DNA of 17,660 bases from assembly GCA_016188625.1 (NCBI GenBank), contig JACPHL010000005.1, positions 1 to 17,660 of the forward strand. Reading direction: 5' to 3'. This document shows positions 1-6,303 of the stretch, one piece after another. The notes under the pieces are model-generated. The model had not been told where the DNA came from. It searched no databases and was given only the letters and a program-made list of their open reading frames with translations. This stretch comes from Candidatus Rokuibacteriota bacterium (lineage in GTDB: Bacteria; Methylomirabilota; Methylomirabilia; Rokubacteriales; JACPHL01). The position numbers were made by a program, and so were the translations under genes. Each line of letters begins with the position of its first letter. The stretch's first letter is position 1.

Positions 1-2
1 AG

Positions 3-17
3 AGGGGCGGAGCCCCT
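3..17. repeat. Short GC hairpin at the window edge, possible degenerate repeat end
   Basis: AGGGGC, a 3-base loop GGA, then GCCCCT forms a 6-bp perfect stem. The style (G-run, short loop, C-run) matches the hairpins at 1747-1776 and 9156-9183, so this may be the tail of another intergenic repeat or a weak terminator of a gene lying outside the window. Nothing else is visible in bases 1-69. Confidence 0.3.
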
Positions 18-69
18 ATGGGGAGCGCCTTGAGGCCGCAGGCCCCGAGGCGCGACGGGCCGAGGGCGC

Positions 70-576
70 GTGAGTGCACAGCGTTACTCCGACGCTAGGC
101 CCCGGCAGCCCGACGTGACCCCGGCTTCCCTGGAGGGGGCGCTCGGTCACGTCTTCCGCGAGCCGGCCCTCCTCGAGCGGGCGCTCACCCACCCCTCCTA
201 CGCCCACGAGCACCCCCCGGAGCCGGACCAGGAGCCCCTGGCCTTCCTCGGCGACGCCGTCCTCGGCCTCGTGGTGGCGGAGCTGATGATGCGGCGGGCC
301 CCGGCCGAGGGGGTCGGGCCGCTGACCCAGCGTCGGGCGCAGCTGGTCTCCGGCCGGAACCTGGCGCGTTGGGCGCGGGCCCTCGGGCTCGGGGCCTCTC
401 TCCGCCTCGGCCGGGGCGAGGGGCAGGGCGGGGGGCGCGAGAAGGACTCGATCCTCGCCGCCACCCTCGAGGCCGTCGTGGGGGCCCTCTACCTGGACGG
501 CGGGCTCGCGGTCGCCAGCGCCCTCGTCCACCGCCTGGTGGACGCCGGAGGCTTGTCGCCCTCCGACCCGGCGTGA
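70..576 (+). CDS. RNase III family protein, single domain, altered active site
   Basis: The 168-aa product has the RNase III endonuclease fold signature: ALTHPSY (residues 38-44), the family motif as QEPLAFLGDAVL (54-65), and SILAATLEAVVGALYLDGG (127-145). RNase III normally cuts double-stranded RNA in rRNA and mRNA processing. Aligned to E. coli RNase III, Glu38, Asp45 and Glu117 are kept (E55, D62, E134), but metal ligands Glu41 and Asp114 are Ala (A58, A131). Spacing between motifs is exactly conserved, so the alignment is secure. The usual C-terminal dsRNA-binding domain (~70 aa) is absent, because a stop follows about 20 residues after the last motif. GTG at 70 is the first usable start after an in-frame stop at 31. 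Family membership is clear. Catalytic activity is doubtful, and whether this is the organism's only rnc cannot be judged here. Confidence 0.85.
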   Translation: MSAQRYSDARPRQPDVTPASLEGALGHVFREPALLERALTHPSYAHEHPPEPDQEPLAFLGDAVLGLVVAELMMRRAPAEGVGPLTQRRAQLVSGRNLARWARALGLGASLRLGRGEGQGGGREKDSILAATLEAVVGALYLDGGLAVASALVHRLVDAGGLSPSDPA

Positions 577-590
577 TACGGTACAAGGTA

Positions 591-595
591 GAGGT
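591..595 (+). promoter_or_regulatory. Ribosome binding site for the M50 protease
   Basis: GAGGT lies 7 bases before the GTG at 603, in the 26-base gap after the RNase III-like gene. It supports the GTG as the start and suggests that the two genes are co-transcribed. Confidence 0.5.
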
Positions 596-602
596 GTGAT
601 CC

Positions 603-1742
603 GTGCGGTTCCGGCGGTTCTGGCGACGCCCGCTTCCCGAGGTGCCTGCGTGGGAGGAGTTCCTCCCCCTCGAGGGTCTCCTCCGGGCGCAGGTCGAGGA
701 CGTCCTCGTCATCCACGACCGGCAGGTCTCCGACCGGGCCGTCGCCTTCGGGGGGGAGCTCACGATGGCGCCCCGGCGGGCCGTCGCCCTCCTGCGCGAT
801 CGCCTCCGCCCCTTCGGCTACACGCCCTTCCTCCGGCGGGACCGGGGGAAGACCTGGGTGCAGGCGCTCCCCCTCGCCCAGGTCACGACCGAGCCCAACC
901 CGCTCGTCAACCTCCTGCTCTTCGCGGCGACCGTCTTCACCACGCTCCTGGCCGGGGCCCACTACCTCGCGGAGATCCCGCTGGCGGAGCTGGCGCGCCA
1001 GCCGAGCCGCCTCGTGGCGGGCGTCCCGTTCTCGCTCTCCCTCCTCGCCATCCTCCTCGCCCACGAGCTCGGCCACTACACCCTCGGGCGCCGCCACGGC
1101 CTCCCCATCACCCTCCCCTACTTCATCCCCGTGCCGCCGCCGTTCCTGGTCGGGACGATGGGGGCCTTCATCAAGCTGCGGGGGCCGATCCGCGACCGCG
1201 AGTCCCTCTTCGACATGGCCGTGGCCGGGCCCCTGGCCGGGCTCGTCCTGGCCGTCCCGCTCTTCATCGTGGGCCTCCGCCTCTCCGAGATCGTCCCGCT
1301 GGACCCGTCGGAGGAGGTGTCGATCGTGCTCGGGCCCTCCCTGGCCAGCTGGTGGCTGGTCCAGACCGTGCTGGGGCCGATCCCGGCCGGGCACGGGGTG
1401 GATCTCCACCCGACCGCGGTCGCGGCCTGGTTCGGCTTCTTCGTGGCCGCCCTGAACCTGCTCCCGGTGGGCCAGCTCGACGGCGGGCACCTGGCGTACG
1501 CGCTGCTCGGGCGGCGTCATCGCCTGATCTCGCAGATCGGGTTCGCGCTGGTCCTCCTCCTGGGCCTCTTCTTCTGGCCGGGGTGGATCGTGTGGGGGGT
1601 CCTGCTCCTGGCCATCGGGCTCCAGCACACCCCGACCATGGACGACATCACGCCCCTGGACCCCTCGCGCCGGCTCCTGGGCTACTTCGCCCTCGTCCTC
1701 CTCCTCCTGCTCCTCCCCCCGGTCCCCCTCGTGGTCCGCTAA
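603..1742 (+). CDS. M50 family site-2 protease (intramembrane zinc metalloprotease)
   Basis: The 379-aa membrane protein starts at GTG with a good Shine-Dalgarno. It has a hydrophilic N-terminal part (1-98), then several hydrophobic segments. The zinc motif HELGH is at 154-158 in a membrane segment, and the third ligand lies in NLLPVGQLDGGH (285-296, Asp293). GTMGAFIKLRGPIRDR (184-199) between them is typical of the site-2 protease branch that includes plant EGY proteins. Such enzymes cut membrane-anchored substrates within the bilayer, often regulators such as anti-sigma factors. No PDZ domain is seen. The C-terminus is a hydrophobic Leu-rich segment ending at 379. All catalytic residues are present, so activity is expected; the substrate is unknown. 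It lies just downstream of the RNase III-like gene and is followed by a repeat-rich gap. Confidence 0.9.
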   Translation: MRFRRFWRRPLPEVPAWEEFLPLEGLLRAQVEDVLVIHDRQVSDRAVAFGGELTMAPRRAVALLRDRLRPFGYTPFLRRDRGKTWVQALPLAQVTTEPNPLVNLLLFAATVFTTLLAGAHYLAEIPLAELARQPSRLVAGVPFSLSLLAILLAHELGHYTLGRRHGLPITLPYFIPVPPPFLVGTMGAFIKLRGPIRDRESLFDMAVAGPLAGLVLAVPLFIVGLRLSEIVPLDPSEEVSIVLGPSLASWWLVQTVLGPIPAGHGVDLHPTAVAAWFGFFVAALNLLPVGQLDGGHLAYALLGRRHRLISQIGFALVLLLGLFFWPGWIVWGVLLLAIGLQHTPTMDDITPLDPSRRLLGYFALVLLLLLLPPVPLVVR

Positions 1743-1746
1743 TTCA

Positions 1747-1776
1747 CTCGGAGGGGGGTTCCACCCCCCTTCCGAG
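1747..1776. repeat. REP-like hairpin CTCGGAGGGGGG...CCCCCCTTCCGAG
   Basis: The two arms pair over about 13 bp around a TCC loop, with one bulged T in the right arm. The unit starts five bases after the protease stop. The same unit, including the TCC loop and the bulged T, recurs at 9156-9183. It could act as a 3'-end stabiliser or weak terminator, but no T-run follows. Confidence 0.7.
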
Positions 1777-1792
1777 CCTCCCCCCCAAGGTT

Positions 1793-1811
1793 GCGCGGGC
1801 CAAGCCCGCGC
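1793..1811. repeat. Perfect 8-bp GC hairpin
   Basis: GCGCGGGC pairs perfectly with GCCCGCGC around a CAA loop inside composite repeat A. No T-run follows, so a classical terminator is unlikely. Confidence 0.55.
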
Positions 1812-2131
1812 TCGGAGGGGACCACCCCATCCGCGTGTCAAGGATCCTGAGCGCGCGAGTAGCGCTAGTAAACTCGGAAGGGCTCCATCCCCCAACCGAG
1901 CCCCCCACCGGCCCTGCAGCCCGCCGGGGAGGCGTCGACCCCTCGCTCCACACGCTCCGCGGCGCGCCCGCCAGTGGCTCGCCGGGCGGGGCCCCTCCTG
2001 TTTGTCTTCCGCTCGCCTGTCGGCTTCCCCACCCGGCTCGCTCACGGCGGGCACCCGCGCCGCTCCGCTTAACGTTCCGCTCGGGGCCGACGCCTCCCCG
2101 CGATCCCCTTTCGCTCGTCGCAGGACTGGGG

Positions 2132-2137
2132 TAAGAT
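2132..2137 (+). promoter_or_regulatory. Candidate -10 box for the metabolic block
   Basis: TAAGAT (4 of 6 matches to TATAAT) sits 28 bases before the GTG at 2166, just after repeat A ends. The best -35 candidate at 17-base spacing is TTTCGC (2109-2114), which is weak. It is the only TA-rich hexamer near the start of a new transcription unit, so it is plausible but unproven. Confidence 0.3.
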
Positions 2138-2165
2138 AGGCGCACTCATCTCCGGGGGGGAGCCC

Positions 2166-2975
2166 GTGCGGGTGGCGCTGATCCAGATGAACAGCCGGGA
2201 CGACAAGGCGGCCAACCTCGCCCGGGCCGAAACCCTCCTGGACGAGGCGCGCGTCCGGGGGGCCGAGCTGGCCATCCTCCCCGAGCTCTTCCCCTACCTC
2301 GGCCCCAGGCGCCGTCACCCCGAGGTCGCCGAGCCGATCCCCGGCCCCACCTCCGAGCGCCTCGGCGAGCTGGCGCGCCGCCACCGGCTCTGGCTGGTCG
2401 CCGGCTCCTACCTCGAGGCCGTCCCCGGGCAGGAGCGGTTCTTCAACACGAGCCTGGCGTTCGATCCCGTCGGCGCGATCGTCGCCCGCTACCGGAAGCT
2501 CCACCTCTTCGACGTGGACGTGGCCTGGCAGGCGTACCGCGAGTCGGCGACCGTCACGCCGGGGCGGGACGTGGTGACGGCCGAGCTGGCCGGGGTGACG
2601 GTGGGGCTCACGATCTGCTACGACCTCCGCTTCCCGGAGCTCTACCGCCGCCTGGCCCTCCGCGGGGCGAGGCTCATCACCGTCCCCTCGGCCTTCGCCC
2701 TGGAGACCGGCAAGGATCACTGGGAGGTCCTGCTGCGGGCCCGGGCGATCGAGCAGCAGGTCTTCATCCTGGCCGCCGCCCAGGTGGGGACCCACGCGCC
2801 GGGGCGCGCCTGCTACGGGCACGCCATGGTGGTGGACCCGTGGGGAGCGGTCCTGGCCGATGCCGGCGACCGGGAGGGTGTGGTGACGGCCGAGCTCGAC
2901 CTCGCCTACCAGGAGACGGTGCGGAAGGGCCTCCCGGCCCTCCAGCACCTCCGCCATGACCTCTTCGCCATCTGA
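2166..2975 (+). CDS. Carbon-nitrogen hydrolase (nitrilase superfamily amidase)
   Basis: The 269-aa protein has the full length of a nitrilase-superfamily domain and its catalytic set: Glu40 in ILPELF, Lys111 in YRKLHLF, and Cys151 in ICYDLRFPELYR. A further conserved Glu lies at 126. YRKLHLFDVDV and CYDLRFPELYR are characteristic of the Nit1/Nit2 branch (omega-amidase or deaminated-glutathione amidase), so the likely reaction is hydrolysis of an amide or carbamoyl bond, in the cytoplasm. No signal peptide is seen. It starts at GTG, with a G-rich stretch ending in GGAG (2159-2162) closely before it. It heads a same-strand block with a glutamine-synthetase-like ligase, a dehydrogenase and an importer, which suggests a role in nitrogen compound metabolism. 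The exact substrate is not readable; a general repair amidase is the alternative. Confidence 0.88.
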   Translation: MRVALIQMNSRDDKAANLARAETLLDEARVRGAELAILPELFPYLGPRRRHPEVAEPIPGPTSERLGELARRHRLWLVAGSYLEAVPGQERFFNTSLAFDPVGAIVARYRKLHLFDVDVAWQAYRESATVTPGRDVVTAELAGVTVGLTICYDLRFPELYRRLALRGARLITVPSAFALETGKDHWEVLLRARAIEQQVFILAAAQVGTHAPGRACYGHAMVVDPWGAVLADAGDREGVVTAELDLAYQETVRKGLPALQHLRHDLFAI

Positions 2976-2997
2976 GCGGTCCTCGCCCCTGGACCGC
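2976..2997 (+). terminator. Weak hairpin after the amidase gene
   Basis: GCGGTCC pairs perfectly with GGACCGC around an 8-base loop, starting right at the stop codon of the amidase gene. There is no T-run, so it may be a weak or factor-dependent pause site rather than a terminator. The next gene starts 45 bases after the stop. Confidence 0.3.
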
Positions 2998-3020
2998 CCC
3001 TTGCCCTGAGGCACCCTCGC

Positions 3021-4385
3021 GTGCCGGGGAACCTCGACCTCAAGACGCTGGCGGAGCTCGTCCGTCAGGGCGAGATCGACACCGTCCTCACCGTCTTCCC
3101 CGATCTCCAGGGCCGGCTCATGGGCAAGCGGGTGGTGGGGCGCTACTTCCTCGACCACGTGGCCGAGGAGGCGATCCACGCCTGCGCCTACCTCTTCACC
3201 GTCGATGTGGACATGGAGCCGCTGCCCGGGTACAAGTTCGCCTCCTGGCGGACCGGGTACCAGGATGTGAAGGCGGTGCCGGACCTCGGCACCCTCAGGC
3301 GGATCCCCTGGCTCCCGAAGACCGCCCTGGTCTTCTGCGACGTCTTTACCGAGGAGGGCGAGCCGGTGGAGATCGCCCCGCGCACCATCTTGAGGCGCCA
3401 GGTGGAGCGGGCGCGGGAGGCCGGCTTCCGGGTCATGATGGGCTCGGAGCTGGAGTTCTACCTCTTCCGGGAGGGCTTCGAGGCCGCCCGCGCCAAGCGC
3501 TACCACGACCTCGTTCCCTTCTCGCAGTACCTCGAGGACTACCACATCCTCCAGACCACGAAGGAGGAGGCGGTCATCCGGGAGATCCGGAACGCGATGG
3601 AGGGGGCCGCGGTGCCGGTGGAGTTCTCGAAGGGGGAGTGGGGGTGCGGCCAGGAGGAGATCAACCTCCGCTACGCCGAGGCCCTGGAGATGGCCGACCG
3701 CCACACCCTCTACAAGCACGGGGTGAAGGAGATCGCCCACGCCCACGGGATGGCCGTGACCTTCATGGCCAAGTACGACATGGCCGCCGCAGGCTCCTCC
3801 TTCCACCTCCACTCGAGCCTCTGGGACGCCCAGGGGAAGCGGAACCTCTTCTCCGAGAGGGGCAAGCGCTCAGGCTCGGCGCTCTTCCGCCACTGGCTCG
3901 CGGGACAGACGGCCCTCGCCCGCGAGCTCGCCTACTTCTACGCCCCCTACGTCAACTCCTACAAGCGCTACCAGGCCGGCTCCTTCGCCCCCACCCGGAT
4001 CGTGGCCGGGTGGGACAACCGGACCTGCGGCTTCCGGCTCTGCGGGGAAGGGCAGGGATTCCGGGTGGAGAACCGGATCCCCGGGGCGGACGCCAACCCC
4101 TACCTGGCCTTCGCCGCCACCATCGCGGCCGGGCTCCACGGGATCGCCAAGAAGCTCGACCCGCCCCCCCTCTACGAGGGGAGCGCCTACGACGACCCCG
4201 GCCTCCCCGAGGTCCCGAAGACCCTCCGGGAGGCGATCGAGGCGCTGGAGGGCTCGAAGGTGGCCCGCGAGGCCTTCGGCCAGGAGGCGGTCGAGCACTA
4301 CCTCCACACGGCGCGCCTCGAGCAGGAGGCCTTCGACAAGGCCGTCACCTGCTGGGAGCTCATGCGCAACTTCGAGCGGATCTGA
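3021..4385 (+). CDS. Glutamine synthetase family protein (GlnA/PuuA-like ligase)
   Basis: The 454-aa length and motifs fit the type I glutamine synthetase fold. A beta-grasp N-domain contains DLQGRLMGKR (28-37), metal-binding Glu143 and Glu145 are in SELEFYLF, and Glu206 and Glu213 are in GEWGCGQEEINL. His262 is in GSSFHLHSSL, followed by NSYKR (312-316), NR (333-334), and RVENRIPGADANPYLAF (348-364). The family makes gamma-glutamyl amides with ATP. The DGSS loop that helps bind ammonium in true GlnA is not found; the corresponding region reads ACAYLFTVDVD (54-64). This points to a PuuA-like enzyme that glutamylates an amine rather than ammonium, which is my inference. No adenylylation-type tyrosine motif is visible. 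It starts at GTG 3021, with GAGG at 3008-3011. The SDR gene follows after 10 bases, suggesting an operon. Confidence 0.88.
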   Translation: MPGNLDLKTLAELVRQGEIDTVLTVFPDLQGRLMGKRVVGRYFLDHVAEEAIHACAYLFTVDVDMEPLPGYKFASWRTGYQDVKAVPDLGTLRRIPWLPKTALVFCDVFTEEGEPVEIAPRTILRRQVERAREAGFRVMMGSELEFYLFREGFEAARAKRYHDLVPFSQYLEDYHILQTTKEEAVIREIRNAMEGAAVPVEFSKGEWGCGQEEINLRYAEALEMADRHTLYKHGVKEIAHAHGMAVTFMAKYDMAAAGSSFHLHSSLWDAQGKRNLFSERGKRSGSALFRHWLAGQTALARELAYFYAPYVNSYKRYQAGSFAPTRIVAGWDNRTCGFRLCGEGQGFRVENRIPGADANPYLAFAATIAAGLHGIAKKLDPPPLYEGSAYDDPGLPEVPKTLREAIEALEGSKVAREAFGQEAVEHYLHTARLEQEAFDKAVTCWELMRNFERI

Positions 4386-4395
4386 GCGGCGGGAG

Positions 4396-5202
4396 ATGGC
4401 GACGAGGGGAAGGACGCGGCGGGGCGACGGCGCCGGGCTCGGCCCGAGGCTCAAGGGCAAGGTGGCCTTCATCACCGGGGCGGGAAGGGGGATGGGGCGC
4501 GAGGGGGCCCTCCTCTTCGCCGGGCATGGGGCCAAGATCGTGGTGGCCGACATCGACCGGGCCGCGGCGGCCGAGACCGTCGCGCTCATCAAGGAGGAGG
4601 GCGGGGTGGCCCTCGCGACCATCGGGGATGTCGCGGCGGAGGCCGACGTCAAGCGCATGATCGCCGAGGGCGTCCGGGCCTTCGGCGCCCTCCACATCCT
4701 CTACAACAACGCCGGCGTCCTCTGGAAGGACCGGGACCGCTCGGTGACCGAGACCGAGGAGGCGAGCTGGGACCGCGTGATCGCCATCAACCTCAAGTCG
4801 GTTTTCCTCGTCGCCAAGCACGGGATCCCCCACCTCCGCAAGGCCGGCGGCGGCTCGATCATCAACGTCGGCTCCGTCTCGGCCCTGGCCGGCTTCACCC
4901 GGGCCCAGGACGCCTACACCTCGGCGAAGGGGGCGCTGATCTCCCTCACCAAGTCCCTGGCCATCCAGTTCGCGAAGGACGGGATCCGCTGCAACATCAT
5001 CCACCCCGGGATCGTGGACACCCCGATGCAGGCCCCCCACCTCACCGCGGCCCTTCGCAGAGAGTTCGAAGCGTCGATCCCCCTGGGGCGGATCGCCCAT
5101 CCCCGGGAGATCGCCTGTGCGGCCCTCTTCCTGGCCTCGGAGGAGTCGTCGTTCATGACCGGCGCCGAGCTGGTCGTGGACGGCGGCTTCACCGCTCAGT
5201 GA
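4396..5202 (+). CDS. Short-chain dehydrogenase/reductase (SDR family)
   Basis: This 268-aa classical SDR has the nucleotide motif TGAGRGMG (27-34), an acidic residue at the end of strand 2 (Asp52) that favours NAD(H), NNAG (104-107), and catalytic Ser160, Tyr174 and Lys178 in YTSAK. HPGIVDTPM (203-211) and VDGGFTAQ at the C-terminus are also typical. It would oxidise an alcohol or reduce a carbonyl in the cytoplasm; the substrate is not readable. The ATG at 4396 lies directly behind GGGAG, too close for an ideal ribosome site, and no other in-frame start precedes the Rossmann fold, so translation may be coupled to the ligase gene 10 bases upstream. The Arg-rich first ~18 residues are an unusual extension for an SDR. 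Confidence 0.9.
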   Translation: MATRGRTRRGDGAGLGPRLKGKVAFITGAGRGMGREGALLFAGHGAKIVVADIDRAAAAETVALIKEEGGVALATIGDVAAEADVKRMIAEGVRAFGALHILYNNAGVLWKDRDRSVTETEEASWDRVIAINLKSVFLVAKHGIPHLRKAGGGSIINVGSVSALAGFTRAQDAYTSAKGALISLTKSLAIQFAKDGIRCNIIHPGIVDTPMQAPHLTAALRREFEASIPLGRIAHPREIACAALFLASEESSFMTGAELVVDGGFTAQ

Positions 5203-5232
5203 GGGCCCGGTCGACTCACCCCGAACCGTGAA

Positions 5233-5238
5233 GGGAGG
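5233..5238 (+). promoter_or_regulatory. Shine-Dalgarno that fixes the binding-protein start
   Basis: GGGAGG lies 4 bases before the ATG at 5243. A GTG at 5228 is also in frame but has no such signal and would put the ribosome site inside the coding region, so 5243 is preferred. The signal peptide then begins at its natural place. Confidence 0.65.
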
Positions 5239-5242
5239 ACGT

Positions 5243-6247
5243 ATGGTCTCGCTCAGGATGACGACGGTGCTGGCGGCGCTGATGGTTGGCCTGTTGGCGC
5301 TCTTCGGGTCGGGCGCCGGGGCGGAGGAGGTGGTCGTCTATACCTCCCTGGAGACCGACGAGGTGGTGGAGTATCTCAAGGTGGCGAAGAAGGACATGCC
5401 GGACCTCGACGTCAAGTGGATCCGGCTCTCCACGGGGGACCTCGGCGCCCGCATGCTGGCCGAGAAGGACAACCCCCAGGCCGACGTGATCTGGGGGTGG
5501 GCGGTCACCAACCTGATCCCCTTCGCCCAGCAGGGGCTCGTCCAGCCCTACGCCCCCAAGGGCGTGGAGCGGATCCCGGCCGAGTTCAAGGACCCCAAGC
5601 ACCACTGGGTGGCCATCGACCTCTACATGGCCGCCTTCTGCGTCAACACCGAGATGGCGAAGAAGAAGAACATCCCCATCCCGACCTCCTGTGAGGACCT
5701 CACGCAGCCGGCCTACAAGGGCGAGGTCGTCATGCCCAACCCCGCCAGCTCGGGGACGGGGTATCTCCAGATCTCGAGCCTGCTCCAGATGAAGGGTGAG
5801 CAGGCGGGGTGGGAGTTCCTGAGCCGCCTGGACAAGAGCATCGCCCAGTACATCAAGAGCGGCTCCAAGCCGGCCAAGATGGCCGGCGCCGGCGAGTACG
5901 TCGTCGGGGCCTCGTTCGAGTTCGTCTGCGCCAAGCTCCGGGAGAAGGGGGCGCCGGTCCAGCTGGTGATCCCGAAGGAAGGGGCGGGCTACGAGCTCGA
6001 GGCCAACGCCCTCATGAAGGGGGCCAAGCGCCCGGCCGCGGCCAAGCGGTTCCTGGACTGGGCCATCAGCGAGAACGCCATGCGGGAGTACGCCAAGTGG
6101 AAGGCCGGGGTGACCCTCGCGGGGATGCCCCAGCCGGAATACCTCCCCGGCCCCCTCAACCAGATCCTCTACCGGATGAACTTCGAGTGGTCGGCCGCCA
6201 ACTACGGCCGCGTCGTGAAGGAGTGGGAGAAGCGCTTCCTCCGCTAA
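5243..6247 (+). CDS. ABC transporter substrate-binding protein, PhnS2 / Fe(III)-type family
   Basis: The 334-aa protein begins with a clear Sec signal peptide (1-27, cleaved after GAGA), with no lipobox Cys. The mature part starts EEVVVYTSLE and contains LLAEKDNPQADVIWG-like and VMPNPASSGTGYL motifs, then SGSKPAKMAGAGEY. These are characteristic of the family annotated as putative 2-aminoethylphosphonate-binding protein (PhnS2), related to ferric-ion binding proteins. It would capture a small solute in the periplasm and deliver it to the permease below. The phosphonate assignment is by family name only; no phosphonate-degrading gene is in the window, so substrate specificity is open. It follows the SDR gene after 40 bases, and a strong hairpin separates it from the ATPase gene. 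Confidence 0.85.
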   Translation: MVSLRMTTVLAALMVGLLALFGSGAGAEEVVVYTSLETDEVVEYLKVAKKDMPDLDVKWIRLSTGDLGARMLAEKDNPQADVIWGWAVTNLIPFAQQGLVQPYAPKGVERIPAEFKDPKHHWVAIDLYMAAFCVNTEMAKKKNIPIPTSCEDLTQPAYKGEVVMPNPASSGTGYLQISSLLQMKGEQAGWEFLSRLDKSIAQYIKSGSKPAKMAGAGEYVVGASFEFVCAKLREKGAPVQLVIPKEGAGYELEANALMKGAKRPAAAKRFLDWAISENAMREYAKWKAGVTLAGMPQPEYLPGPLNQILYRMNFEWSAANYGRVVKEWEKRFLR

Positions 6248-6265
6248 CCGGCCAGCGGTAGCCCC

Positions 6266-6296
6266 GGGGCGGGACGCCGGGCTGGCGTCCCGCCCC
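6266..6296 (+). promoter_or_regulatory. Perfect 13-bp hairpin in front of the ATPase start
   Basis: GGGGCGGGACGCC (6266-6278) pairs perfectly with GGCGTCCCGCCCC (6284-6296) around GGGCT. It lies between the binding-protein and ATPase genes and ends 7 bases before the ATG at 6304, occupying the place of a ribosome binding site; no Shine-Dalgarno is seen. In ABC importer operons such hairpins often keep binding-protein expression above that of the membrane parts, by mRNA protection, attenuation or reduced initiation. No T-run follows, so a plain terminator is less likely. Confidence 0.75.
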
Positions 6297-6303
6297 TCCC
6301 GCC

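Larger units (their letters stand above)
1747..2099 (+). repeat. Composite intergenic repeat, copy A
   Basis: This fills most of the 423-base gap between the protease and the carbon-nitrogen hydrolase; I see no gene in it. In order it holds a CTCGG-G(n)-loop-C(n)-CCGAG hairpin (1747-1776), a C-run followed by AAG (1780-1788), a perfect hairpin (1793-1811), and two degenerate hairpin copies (1811-1833 and 1873-1900). Then come a block with core GGCGTCGACCCCTCGCTC (1931-1948) and a block with core CTTAACGTTCCGCTCGG (2068-2084). The 21-base stretch 1928-1948 is identical to 9131-9151, and 2061-2099 matches 9343-9379 except for one indel and one mismatch. Order and orientation are the same in copy B. 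No transposase is present, so it looks like a REP/MITE-type non-coding element family. Confidence 0.8.

Noticed and set aside
1747-1900. CRISPR-like array because of repeated CTCGG units
   Set aside because: The units are irregularly spaced self-complementary hairpins with degenerate sequence, without uniform spacers or cas genes.
596-2134. A 512-codon plus-strand frame overlapping the M50 protease and running into repeat A
   Set aside because: The overlapping protease has all catalytic motifs. This frame is a Pro/Arg-rich shadow, and its similarity to a frame at 7985-9154 comes only from the shared DNA repeat.
489-3812. An 1107-codon open frame on the minus strand
   Set aside because: It runs antisense across the protease, a repeat gap, the amidase and the ligase, and its product is low-complexity (Glu, Gly, Arg, Pro-rich) with no family motif. 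Long antisense open frames are expected in GC-rich DNA.
3021-4385. Calling the ligase a housekeeping glutamine synthetase (glnA)
   Set aside because: The DGSS ammonium-loop motif is not found, no adenylylation site is seen, and its neighbours are catabolic/transport genes. It is kept as a family-level call.
5228-5242. GTG at 5228 as the start of the binding protein
   Set aside because: The Shine-Dalgarno at 5233-5238 would lie inside the gene; ATG 5243 has correct spacing and starts the signal peptide directly.
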